Origin: Paenibacillus sp. MMS20-IR301
GTDB lineage: Bacteria; Bacillota; Bacilli; Paenibacillales; Paenibacillaceae
DNA: 64,000 nt
Assembly (NCBI RefSeq): GCF_032302195.1
Contig: NZ_CP135275.1
Location: 6,353,501 to 6,417,500, forward strand
Direction: 5' to 3'
Shown: in pieces, positions 1 to 7,671 of the stretch
Layout: every line of letters begins with the position of its first letter
How positions within the stretch are numbered: the first letter of the stretch is position 1
Notes under the pieces: generated by a model
What the model saw: only the letters and a program-made list of their open reading frames with translations
Databases searched by the model: none
What the model was told of the DNA's origin: nothing
Made by a program: the position numbers and the translations under genes

Positions 1-492
1 GCAGATGGGCTGCTGAAGGCTGCGGCTGAGCTGCCGCTGCATTTACGCTTCCTGCCCTTTCATCACTCCGAAGATAATGATGCTTCCCGCTATGTTATGA
101 AGAAGCTCGGGCAGGTAACGGAGCAGTACGGGGGTTCAGTCAGCATTTGTGAGGATGCGCTCCATCCGCTTCAGATGCTACGGGAGGTTGGACAGTGCCA
201 GGCTTTAATAGGCATGCGTCTGCACAGCCTGATCTACGCTGCAGGCAGACGGGTGCCGCTGATGGGGATCTCTTATGATCCGAAGATTGACCGTTTCCTG
301 GAACAGATCAATTCTCGGCCTGTCGGCTCTACGACAGCGCTCAGCGCAGATGCAGTGAGCGCCGGGCTCATTCAGCTCTTGAAAGCGGATAAAGCCTGGA
401 AGCGTGAGCGTGAGCCGCTGATTGCTGCGCTGGTTGAAGATGCCGAGGCGCCTGCCCGGCAGATTATAGAATATTTAGGCCGTAAAGGATGA
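1..492 (+). CDS. csaB: CsaB-type polysaccharide pyruvyl transferase, C-terminal part
   Basis: The reading frame is open at the left edge, so only the last 163 residues are present; the start lies outside the window. The stretch ALIGMRLHSLIYAAGRRVP followed by the GISYDPKI segment is typical of the C-terminal half of CsaB, a member of the polysaccharide pyruvyl transferase family. CsaB adds a ketal pyruvate to the secondary cell wall polymer, and SLH domains bind that modification. The following gene starts 7 bases after the stop, so the two are probably cotranscribed. The nearby SLH proteins support the role. The family assignment is firm; the exact polymer is inferred. Confidence 0.88.
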   Translation, partial: ADGLLKAAAELPLHLRFLPFHHSEDNDASRYVMKKLGQVTEQYGGSVSICEDALHPLQMLREVGQCQALIGMRLHSLIYAAGRRVPLMGISYDPKIDRFLEQINSRPVGSTTALSADAVSAGLIQLLKADKAWKREREPLIAALVEDAEAPARQIIEYLGRKG

Positions 493-499
493 TAGAACA

Positions 500-1258
500 T
501 TGAAAGCAGATGGCGTAATACCGACAGTGCCGATTTTTGGCATCCGGGTATCCAAAGTAGATATGGCAGCAACGGTGTCCTATTTAACCGATGCGATTCG
601 TGACCGTGCGGCGCATCAGGTCATCACCGCCAATCCGATCATGGTTATGGCTGCACTCGAGAATCCGGCTTATATGGAAATTATGAAATCCGCTGAGCTG
701 GTGGTTCCCGATGGGACCGGTGTAGTCTGGGCAGCGGAATACTGCAAGCAGCCTGTAGCTGAGCGTGTAGCAGGTTTCGATCTTCTACATGAATTATTGC
801 GCACGGGAGAAAGCTATAACTGGAGGGTGTATTTACTGGGATCAACCCCTGAGGTGATTCGCGAGACAGCTTCCCGGTTACAAACTGGATATCCCGGCAT
901 AATTATTGCAGGATACCGTGACGGGTACTTTGGCCCGGAATCCGATGAAGAGGTCCTCACGGATATTCTGGAAGCTAAACCTGACCTCCTGTTTGTTGCC
1001 AGAGGGGCGGACAGCCAGGAGCCATGGATTGCCAAGCACAAGGCCCGGCTGCAAATCCCGGTAATGATGGGTGTCGGCGGAAGCTTTGATGTGATCTCCG
1101 GCAAGAGCCGGCGCGCACCCAAAGCGTTCCAAAAATTGCGGGCAGAATGGCTGTACCGGCTGCTCAAGGAACCAACACGCTATAAAAGAATGCTTGCGCT
1201 GCCGAGATTCGCAGTAAAAGTGGTGCGTGAGAAAGATAAAGTGACAAAAGAACAGTAA
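500..1258 (+). CDS. tagA: WecG/TagA/CpsF-family N-acetylmannosaminyltransferase
   Basis: 252 aa, the usual length. Members transfer ManNAc from UDP-ManNAc to undecaprenyl-PP-GlcNAc, the second step of teichoic acid or secondary wall polymer linkage-unit synthesis at the inner membrane face. The ANPIMVM segment near residue 44 and VPDGTG with Asp71, the position of the proposed catalytic acid, are visible. GVGGSFDVISGKSRRAP and the basic C-terminal tail ending in RFAVKVV are typical of the family and its membrane-contacting end. The start is TTG; the ribosome site AAAGGA overlaps the end of csaB. With csaB upstream and tagO downstream it forms a wall polymer group. The donor sugar is inferred from the family. 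Confidence 0.9.
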   Translation: MKADGVIPTVPIFGIRVSKVDMAATVSYLTDAIRDRAAHQVITANPIMVMAALENPAYMEIMKSAELVVPDGTGVVWAAEYCKQPVAERVAGFDLLHELLRTGESYNWRVYLLGSTPEVIRETASRLQTGYPGIIIAGYRDGYFGPESDEEVLTDILEAKPDLLFVARGADSQEPWIAKHKARLQIPVMMGVGGSFDVISGKSRRAPKAFQKLRAEWLYRLLKEPTRYKRMLALPRFAVKVVREKDKVTKEQ

Positions 1259-1306
1259 AATGCGGATATTTACCCGAAAAATCCGTGCAACAGCCTAAAA
1301 ACGGTA

Positions 1307-1336
1307 TTGGAATTTGTTTTTACTTCAGCGTATAAT
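1307..1336 (+). promoter_or_regulatory. Sigma-A type promoter before tagO
   Basis: TTGGAA at 1307-1312 and TATAAT at 1331-1336 are separated by 18 bases, 35 bases before the tagO start. This gives tagO a promoter of its own although it follows tagA closely. Confidence 0.55.
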
Positions 1337-1371
1337 TCAATGCGGTAGAGAAATGGGGGTCGACTGAACAA

Positions 1372-2499
1372 ATGTTAATTATATACATCGCCGGATTTAT
1401 TGTGTGCATGGGACTCGCATTGCTCTTGACGCCGCTGGTGAAGAAATTCGCCATTAAGATTGGCGCGACCGATGTGCCGAATGCCCGTAAAGTGCATACG
1501 AAGATTATGCCCCGCCTTGGCGGACTAGGCATCTTTCTGGCGTTTGTGTTAGGCCTGCTTGCCGTATTGCCGATTATTCCATATGACTTTACTCCGCGGG
1601 AGGCAAACTTCATTAAGGCGCTGCTGTGTGGCGGCGGACTGATTGTGCTGATCGGCGGTCTGGATGACCGGTTTGAGCTGTCAGCCAAAGTGAAGCTGCT
1701 GGGCCAAATTGCCGCAGCCTGTATCGTTGTTTTTGGTTTTGGAATTACTGTAGACTTTGTAAACATTCCTTTTCATAATAGCTATTCCTCGCTGGAAAGC
1801 TGGATTGCGATTCCGCTCACGATCTTCTGGATCGTCGGAGTTACCAATGCCGTCAACCTGATTGATGGCCTGGACGGGCTTGCTGCCGGCGTATCCGGTA
1901 TTGCTATTGCCACAATTGCGGTAATGGCCTTCCTGATGGGGAATACGATGGTTGCACTGCTTTGCCTGCTGCTTCTGGGCAGCATTCTCGGTTTTCTGTT
2001 TTTCAACTTCCATCCCGCCAAAATCTTTATGGGGGATACAGGGTCGCTGTTCCTGGGCTTCTGCCTGGCACTGCTCGCGCTGCTTGGGTTCAAACAGATT
2101 GCCGTCGTATCCTTTATTACACCACTCTTGATTATCGGGGTGCCTTTATCAGATACGTTTTTTGCCATCGTACGGCGCAAGCTGCAGAAGAAGCCGATCT
2201 TCGCACCGGACAAAGGCCATCTTCACCACTGCCTGCGTGAGCTGGGCTTCAGCCACCGCCAGACGGTGCTTATCATTTACGGCATTGCCGGATTCTTCGG
2301 GATTCTGGCTGTTATCCAGACCTCGGCTTCGCTCTATGAAGCTAACTGGGTTACATTCGTTGTTATCTGCGTCATGCTCTTCTTCCTGCAGATCGGTGCA
2401 GAGATTACGGGGGTCATCAGCAAGACCAAACGTCCCGTTATTGATTTATTCCTTAGAATGCGGATGAAGCTGGATCCTGAGCGCAGCTCCAAATCCTAA
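1372..2499 (+). CDS. tagO: Undecaprenyl-phosphate GlcNAc-1-phosphate transferase (WecA/TagO, MraY family)
   Basis: 375 aa polytopic membrane protein with about ten or eleven hydrophobic segments. It transfers GlcNAc-1-phosphate from UDP-GlcNAc to undecaprenyl phosphate, the first committed step of wall teichoic acid or secondary polymer synthesis. Visible family motifs are the cytoplasmic RKVHTKIMPRLGG near residue 38, NLIDGLDGLAAG with the conserved Asp pair, the magnesium-binding FMGDTGS, and the histidine motif GHLHHCLRELG that separates this branch from MraY. ATG start with a GGGGGT ribosome site 12 bases upstream. Its neighbours csaB and tagA fit the same polymer pathway. WecA and TagO cannot be told apart by sequence; tagO follows Gram-positive naming. 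Confidence 0.93.
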   Translation: MLIIYIAGFIVCMGLALLLTPLVKKFAIKIGATDVPNARKVHTKIMPRLGGLGIFLAFVLGLLAVLPIIPYDFTPREANFIKALLCGGGLIVLIGGLDDRFELSAKVKLLGQIAAACIVVFGFGITVDFVNIPFHNSYSSLESWIAIPLTIFWIVGVTNAVNLIDGLDGLAAGVSGIAIATIAVMAFLMGNTMVALLCLLLLGSILGFLFFNFHPAKIFMGDTGSLFLGFCLALLALLGFKQIAVVSFITPLLIIGVPLSDTFFAIVRRKLQKKPIFAPDKGHLHHCLRELGFSHRQTVLIIYGIAGFFGILAVIQTSASLYEANWVTFVVICVMLFFLQIGAEITGVISKTKRPVIDLFLRMRMKLDPERSSKS

Positions 2500-2567
2500 G
2501 CGATAAGCATTGTCTGACTTGCAATTATTTATATATGTGAATAGGAACGGCATTGCCGTCAATTAGC

Positions 2568-2597
2568 AAAACTCATCCATTTCAGGGTGAGTTTTTT
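2568..2597 (+). terminator. Rho-independent terminator after tagO
   Basis: An 11-bp stem with one G-T pair (AAAACTCATCC with GGGTGAGTTTT), a short loop and a T run. Confidence 0.85.
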
Positions 2598-2685
2598 GTT
2601 ATATTCCTAAAAATAAACATGGTATTAGCCGATAAAGTACAAAGTGAGGCTTATACAGAACATAACTCAAAGGAGAGATATACAC

Positions 2686-5600
2686 ATGTTACGCTTTAAG
2701 AGACCATTCGTATGGCTGCTGCTGGCGGCTCTGATTGTTTCTATGTTCCCAGGCAAATATATGCCCCAGGCGGCAGCAGCCACTACGACGTACTTTAGTC
2801 CAGATGAAAACAAGCTACGGGATACCGTTACTCTTGATCCGAATGTTGTCCCTGCCACGCCGACTCCAGCAGGGCTAATCAGCCGCGACAGCGTTTTTTT
2901 AACTACAAACCAGACTCTGTCTATTACAGGAACTTACTCCCAGGTAACTTCTTCCACAATGAAGGTTACGGTAGAACAGCTGACTCAGGGTACGAACGGG
3001 AAATGGACAACTGATTCCACCCGTCTTACTACGGGAACCGTTACCCCGGATGCGAATAATCCGAGCAACCGTTTTACAACAAGCGGTGTTGTATTGTATG
3101 CGGGATTCAATAAAGTAACCTTCTCCGGTCTGCAGGGGAACCTGACACGTTCGGAATCGTTTTATGTTTTGTATGATAAGGTGCCATATATCTCATCCCT
3201 TAAAGTACTTGGCGGGCCGACCGCACTGAATCTAAACGAAGGTACCCAAGTGGTGGTTCCTGTCGACACAGTTACGCTGCAAGGGACGGTATCAAACGCT
3301 ACACAGGTTACCATGTCTGTGAACGGTGGAACAATTCTGACTACTACACTGCTTGAGGATGGAACCTTCTTCTCTCCTTCACTGACATTGAAGCCCGGAT
3401 TCAGCACGATCAAGTTAAATATTAAGAATGCTTCTGATGCTATAGACATTGAACGCTCATTATACTTTTTTGATAACGATCAGCCGTATGCTTCACTCAG
3501 CTTAGTGCATAATGCCGGAACCTATAATATCCTGAATAACATTCCGACACTCAGTGACAATACTACTAATAAGGCAGGCTTTTCCGGAGAAGTTCTGGTG
3601 CCATATAACGCAAACAGCTTTGCCTCTTCCGGGAAGTTGACGATTAACAAAGGCGCTACAGGCGCTGTGCCTGTAACTGGAATTAATGTAAGCTCTGAAC
3701 TGGTTATTCCGGGTGCGGATGGTGTGACCCCGGCCTACAGGCTGGTTAAATTCAACACAAATGCAGACTTGACGCTGATTACAGGTTTAAATGAATTCAC
3801 ATTAGCTATCGACTACGGTACGTACAGCTCTTCATTAGTATATTCCTACAGATATTTGCCTGGTGAAATTGTCATTACGGATATGTACTATCTCTCAGAC
3901 TACAGCGGATCGGGAAGCATTGCGGGGATTTCCAAGCTGCCGCTTAACGGACAGCAGATGGAGAAGGATAACTTCTACATTATGGTCAAAACCAATGTGC
4001 CTATCGGAACCTCCAAATTGTCTGCCAACTATCTTCCGCTCAGCAACAAATCACTTGCTTTGAGTGATCCTCCGATTACAGGGATGACGGGGCAGGGAGC
4101 AACAGAATATATTTACCGGATTACAGGGTTCTCAAACGGACAGCAGAACGTACAGTTCCGTTATGGCACATCTGACTCCTACTATAACGCCCAAATTTCT
4201 TATGTTTCTAAGAACTATATCTATGTAAGTAATTTACAGGATGGCCAGACCTATGAGTTCAGTTCTTCAACGGATACCAAATTAAATGTTGCCGGGGAAT
4301 ATATCGGATTCGAAAACTTCGTAAGCGCCCAGGTACAAATTAACGGGATCGACAGCAACTCTCTTCCGGATACGAAGGACGTTCAAGGTGTAAATAGATC
4401 AAACAAATTTGCTTTGGGCGTGGATCAGAGCAAGAAAACGTTCAGCTTCGATCTGTGGATCACCCAATCAGGACCGCTCGTATATGGTGAGAACAAAATA
4501 GTATTTACGGGCATTTCCCAGGATAACGGACAAAATCAGCGGGTCATCACCAAAGAGCTGAAGATTTATATTATTGATACTAATGTATCGAATTTGTCGC
4601 AGTTTCACCCAGCATTGGGAACCGGACGGACAGCCTTCTCGATGCAGTCGCTCAGCAATGAAGCTGAACGGAACAAAATTCTTACACTGCCGGCAGAGTT
4701 TGTATATAAAGATGAGAAGTATACTACCAACTCAACCAGCTATGACCTGGTACTGCGCGGCGGTGGTGCTACAATACTAAATCTCTACAGAGGCTCTGAG
4801 CTGATCTTCACCTCAGCAGGCTTGACGGATATGCTGGCTACCAATGACAAGCTAATTGGACCGCTACCGTATGGTCCTACTGGACAATATTTTGATTACT
4901 TTGGCAGCAGCAATGATTTCCTTCTGCGCCTCCGTGATTTCAAATTTGACGCTCCAGGAAGCCATGTGTACACGATTGAGTTGATTAATAAGACAGGGGC
5001 AAGAACAACCCAGCGTCTTGAAGTTACCCGTGAGGTTTCGCCATACCGTGTCTTGTCTCCGGTTGCGACAGTAGGTAACCAGATCGTAGTGAATAAGAAC
5101 TTTGTCCGCTTCGATATTGAAGCCGAAGGTGCAACCAAAGTCATGATCGACAAATACGAAGCGGTCAAGCGCAACGACCTGGATAACCGTTTCACTTATG
5201 ACTTTGTAGGACTGAAACCGGATAAGGCGACAGCAATCAAGATTCAAATTGTTCGTGCAGACTCTACCTTGAATGATACGATTTCCGTCTACTATGCAAG
5301 TGCTATACAAATCGACACACAGTTCATGGCTGAGAAAGTAGCCACTAAGTATTCTGTATTTAACAAGGCGCTCCAGCTTACTTTCCCGAAAGGGACGATT
5401 ATGAAGGGCTATACGACCACTGGAGCAGCGAAGTATTATCCGGATACTAAATTGCTCTTCGGGATCGCAGATCCTGTAGACGGGGTTGTAGAACGGACTA
5501 ATGACTACGGGAATATCATTAACGTCAGCCCGACCGACAGCCGGACCCTTGGCGGCAAGCTGCCGCTCGTAATCCCGCAAGAGCTGGTACTGAGATTTAC

Positions 5601-6594
5601 ATCTACCGCCAATACCAATAACTTCACCAGAGTATCTGATATTTATTGGCTAAATGGTGGACTTGGTGAAACAGGGACGCAAGGCTCGCAGTCGTATATT
5701 GCAGCAACCAACGGAATTGCTCCTTATTCTATAGAAGGATATTTCACTCAATACAGCCAGACCCGCAAAATTGTTCCGTCACAGCGCGGTGAGCTGACGC
5801 TGAGCTTCAATTCAAGTATCGTGGATGAAGTGGGTTCAACCGTCACAGTATTCCGTTACACGGATGCCGGCAAATGGGAGAATATCGGCGGTGAAGTGGA
5901 TACCAAGAGTCATACCGTTACTGTACCGTTTGATGAATTTGGATATTATACTGTAATGAAGCTGCGCAGAGGATTCACGGACATTACCAATCATCCATGG
6001 GCAAGAAACCTTCTGAACGGCTTGTACTCCAAAGGAATCATGACCAATATCCGTTCAGATGCTTTCGGCGCGGATGATACAACAACCCGCGGTGAATTTG
6101 CTACCTTGCTTGTAACAGGTCTGAGCATCCCGCTGAATTATGATAATAATAAACAAACATTCTTTGATATCGTACCGGAGGCTGTTTCTACAACATGGAA
6201 CTTCAAGAGTATTGAAACAGCCGCAAGGGCAGGTATAATAACGGGCCTGAGTGACGGATTCTTTGGCCCGGACCAGTCACTCACACGGGAGCAGGCAGCG
6301 GTAATGATCGCCAGGGCGCTTAAGCTTAAAATGTCTGCCAACGATGCGAAACTGCTGACGAGTCTGGGCAAATCCTTCGTAGACTCAGGCAGTATGGATT
6401 TCTACTCCAGACCGGCAATTGAGGCGGTATCAAAGGCGAAGATTATGGAAGGCAGCGCAGCAACGATTACCGGACAAACCAAGCCTGTATATAATTTCAA
6501 TCCCAAGGGCAAGCTTACAAGAGCGGAAGCCGGTAAAATTGTTGTAGCACTGCTGCAGAAGAGCACAAGCATCTTCCCGAAAAACTTCAACTAA
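2686..6594 (+). CDS. Large secreted surface protein with three C-terminal SLH domains
   Basis: 1302 aa from ATG 2686, chosen because AAAGGAGA stands 9 bases upstream and a signal peptide follows (LRFKRP, then a hydrophobic core, then AAAATT). A GTG at 2644 is in frame but lacks such a site. The long middle part is beta-rich, Ser/Thr/Asn-rich and looks like a series of Ig-like or bacterial surface repeats; I recognise no enzyme motif. Residues from about 1097 to the end hold three SLH units, each with an F-x-D start and a TRxE/TREQ/TRAE end. Such domains attach the protein to pyruvylated wall polymer, made in part by the three upstream genes. It is flanked by terminators, so probably transcribed alone. 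The specific function is unknown. Confidence 0.88.
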   Translation: MLRFKRPFVWLLLAALIVSMFPGKYMPQAAAATTTYFSPDENKLRDTVTLDPNVVPATPTPAGLISRDSVFLTTNQTLSITGTYSQVTSSTMKVTVEQLTQGTNGKWTTDSTRLTTGTVTPDANNPSNRFTTSGVVLYAGFNKVTFSGLQGNLTRSESFYVLYDKVPYISSLKVLGGPTALNLNEGTQVVVPVDTVTLQGTVSNATQVTMSVNGGTILTTTLLEDGTFFSPSLTLKPGFSTIKLNIKNASDAIDIERSLYFFDNDQPYASLSLVHNAGTYNILNNIPTLSDNTTNKAGFSGEVLVPYNANSFASSGKLTINKGATGAVPVTGINVSSELVIPGADGVTPAYRLVKFNTNADLTLITGLNEFTLAIDYGTYSSSLVYSYRYLPGEIVITDMYYLSDYSGSGSIAGISKLPLNGQQMEKDNFYIMVKTNVPIGTSKLSANYLPLSNKSLALSDPPITGMTGQGATEYIYRITGFSNGQQNVQFRYGTSDSYYNAQISYVSKNYIYVSNLQDGQTYEFSSSTDTKLNVAGEYIGFENFVSAQVQINGIDSNSLPDTKDVQGVNRSNKFALGVDQSKKTFSFDLWITQSGPLVYGENKIVFTGISQDNGQNQRVITKELKIYIIDTNVSNLSQFHPALGTGRTAFSMQSLSNEAERNKILTLPAEFVYKDEKYTTNSTSYDLVLRGGGATILNLYRGSELIFTSAGLTDMLATNDKLIGPLPYGPTGQYFDYFGSSNDFLLRLRDFKFDAPGSHVYTIELINKTGARTTQRLEVTREVSPYRVLSPVATVGNQIVVNKNFVRFDIEAEGATKVMIDKYEAVKRNDLDNRFTYDFVGLKPDKATAIKIQIVRADSTLNDTISVYYASAIQIDTQFMAEKVATKYSVFNKALQLTFPKGTIMKGYTTTGAAKYYPDTKLLFGIADPVDGVVERTNDYGNIINVSPTDSRTLGGKLPLVIPQELVLRFTSTANTNNFTRVSDIYWLNGGLGETGTQGSQSYIAATNGIAPYSIEGYFTQYSQTRKIVPSQRGELTLSFNSSIVDEVGSTVTVFRYTDAGKWENIGGEVDTKSHTVTVPFDEFGYYTVMKLRRGFTDITNHPWARNLLNGLYSKGIMTNIRSDAFGADDTTTRGEFATLLVTGLSIPLNYDNNKQTFFDIVPEAVSTTWNFKSIETAARAGIITGLSDGFFGPDQSLTREQAAVMIARALKLKMSANDAKLLTSLGKSFVDSGSMDFYSRPAIEAVSKAKIMEGSAATITGQTKPVYNFNPKGKLTRAEAGKIVVALLQKSTSIFPKNFN

Positions 6595-6607
6595 TGTAAA
6601 TCAGAAC

Positions 6608-6646
6608 AGCAGGCCCGCGAAAAAACTGTTCGCGGGCCTGCTTTAT
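6608..6646 (+). terminator. Terminator after the large SLH protein
   Basis: A 13-bp perfect GC-rich stem, AGCAGGCCCGCGA with TCGCGGGCCTGCT, followed by TTATT. Confidence 0.85.
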
Positions 6647-6678
6647 TGTAATTTAATTACATAGTGTGCACATTAACT

Positions 6679-6707
6679 TTGTATTCTGCACCGTTTTACG
6701 TTACAAT
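6679..6707 (+). promoter_or_regulatory. Sigma-A type promoter for the small coiled protein
   Basis: TTGTAT at 6679-6684 and TACAAT at 6702-6707 with a 17-base spacer, about 40 bases before the start codon. Confidence 0.55.
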
Positions 6708-6747
6708 AACTTAGAAAATAATATTTTCTGAAAGGTGAAAGCCATCG

Positions 6748-7089
6748 ATGAAACCGATTTTATCAAAAGCGCAGCTGGATTACACGAAAGCAAAGAATCT
6801 GTTTGAGAATAGAGCTAAAATCCTGGAGAAAGAAATAGCGGCCAAACGTGCGCTGCAGGAAATTACGCAAGAACTGATGGAAGAGCTGGTTCTTTTTACA
6901 GGGTTCCATGATGCATATAATGACCTCGTTATTGCCGAGAATGCACTAATCGAGTGGTCGCACTCCACAATTAAGCATGAGAAGAGCTACCGCGAGAACC
7001 GTAGTGCAATTGATGCTATGTATGAGAACGTCAATGCCAGTCCTGAGAAACGTCAGGAATTGATTTTGCTCTCCATGAAGATCCGCTAA
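6748..7089 (+). CDS. Small helical (coiled-coil) protein of unknown function
   Basis: 113 aa, charged and without signal peptide or membrane segment. Heptad-like hydrophobic spacing from about residue 6 to 50 and again near the C terminus suggests a helical hairpin or coiled coil (many Lys/Glu/Ala). ATG start with AAAGGTG 10 bases upstream. It is a single-gene unit with its own promoter and a strong terminator, between two surface-protein genes. I do not recognise a family. A cytoplasmic location follows from the lack of an export signal. Confidence 0.7.
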   Translation: MKPILSKAQLDYTKAKNLFENRAKILEKEIAAKRALQEITQELMEELVLFTGFHDAYNDLVIAENALIEWSHSTIKHEKSYRENRSAIDAMYENVNASPEKRQELILLSMKIR

Positions 7090-7105
7090 TTAACCGTACT
7101 TACAG

Positions 7106-7128
7106 AAGCGCCGGAAACGGCGCTTTTT
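7106..7128 (+). terminator. Terminator after the small coiled protein
   Basis: AAGCGCCG and CGGCGCTT pair around a GAAA tetraloop, followed by T residues. Confidence 0.85.
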
Positions 7129-7222
7129 GATTTGTGATTTTAGAAAGTATCAAGGTTTAAGTGTGGCAGATTATGTTTATTAACTTAACAAATATTGCTT
7201 AATGACGGTTAGAAACCGCCTG

Positions 7223-7290
7223 TGCTATACTGATTCCCGTAGCCAACCAACATTAACAATAGTTAGAAGAACATACAGATGGTTCTTCTA
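7223..7290 (+). promoter_or_regulatory. Extended -10 promoter and early leader hairpin of the S-layer gene
   Basis: TGC-TATACT at 7223-7231 has the extended -10 form, with no good -35. About 30 bases on, TAGAAGAAC (7264-7272) and GTTCTTCTA (7282-7290) form a perfect 9-bp stem with a 9-base loop, which would be near the 5' end of a transcript started here. From this promoter the leader would be over 430 bases. Highly expressed S-layer messages often have long structured leaders; that this one is used is inference. Confidence 0.4.
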
Positions 7291-7445
7291 TTGGAATGAT
7301 GGGCACTTACAAAAAAAGAAAAAACTTTTTTCAAACCAAGCGCAACTTTCTCAAAACTATTGCGTTTAAGATGTAGAGTCACTTGCACAGGGCAAATACC
7401 TAATCCTATTAAGGATAAAGTACATTGCCGGGTGGAAAAATTAGC

Positions 7446-7474
7446 TTTACGTGACTAGAGGCACATTGTATAAT
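7446..7474 (+). promoter_or_regulatory. Second sigma-A type promoter before the S-layer gene
   Basis: TTTACG at 7446-7451 and a perfect TATAAT at 7469-7474 are separated by 17 bases. The start of transcription would fall near 7481, giving a leader of about 190 bases to the main start codon. Together with the upstream extended -10 it suggests more than one promoter, as in Brevibacillus wall protein operons. Confidence 0.55.
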
Positions 7475-7529
7475 ACTTAGGTAGAATTAGGAATCTAGTA
7501 TTAGTCTGCCTTGAACCTGTTTACAAGTT

Positions 7530-7549
7530 TCTGTGATACCCGTCACAGA
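7530..7549 (+). promoter_or_regulatory. Perfect TGTGA-N6-TCACA palindrome in the S-layer leader
   Basis: TCTGTGATACCCGTCACAGA has two perfect 7-base arms around 6 bases. As DNA it equals the consensus of CRP/Fnr-family regulators. As RNA it folds into a 7-bp hairpin about 30 bases before the first ribosome site. It lies about 50 bases downstream of the start expected from the 7446-7474 promoter. Which reading is right cannot be decided from sequence. Confidence 0.5.
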
Positions 7550-7580
7550 CATTATTTATACTTAATATGCTCAACTCGGG

Positions 7581-7602
7581 AAAGGGGGTGCATCGGCTAA
7601 TG
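7581..7602 (+). promoter_or_regulatory. Upstream ribosome site and in-frame ATG of a tandem start
   Basis: AAAGGGGGTG at 7581-7590 stands 9 bases before ATG 7600, which is in frame with the main start at 7672 (its own site AAGGAGGAG at 7652-7660). Initiation here would add 24 mostly hydrophilic residues before the signal peptide. Confidence 0.55.
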
Positions 7603-7671
7603 AGTGACATGAGCTACCCAACTAAAGAAAAATCTCAGTTCATGAACGTCCAAGGAGGAGAAAAAAAGGTT

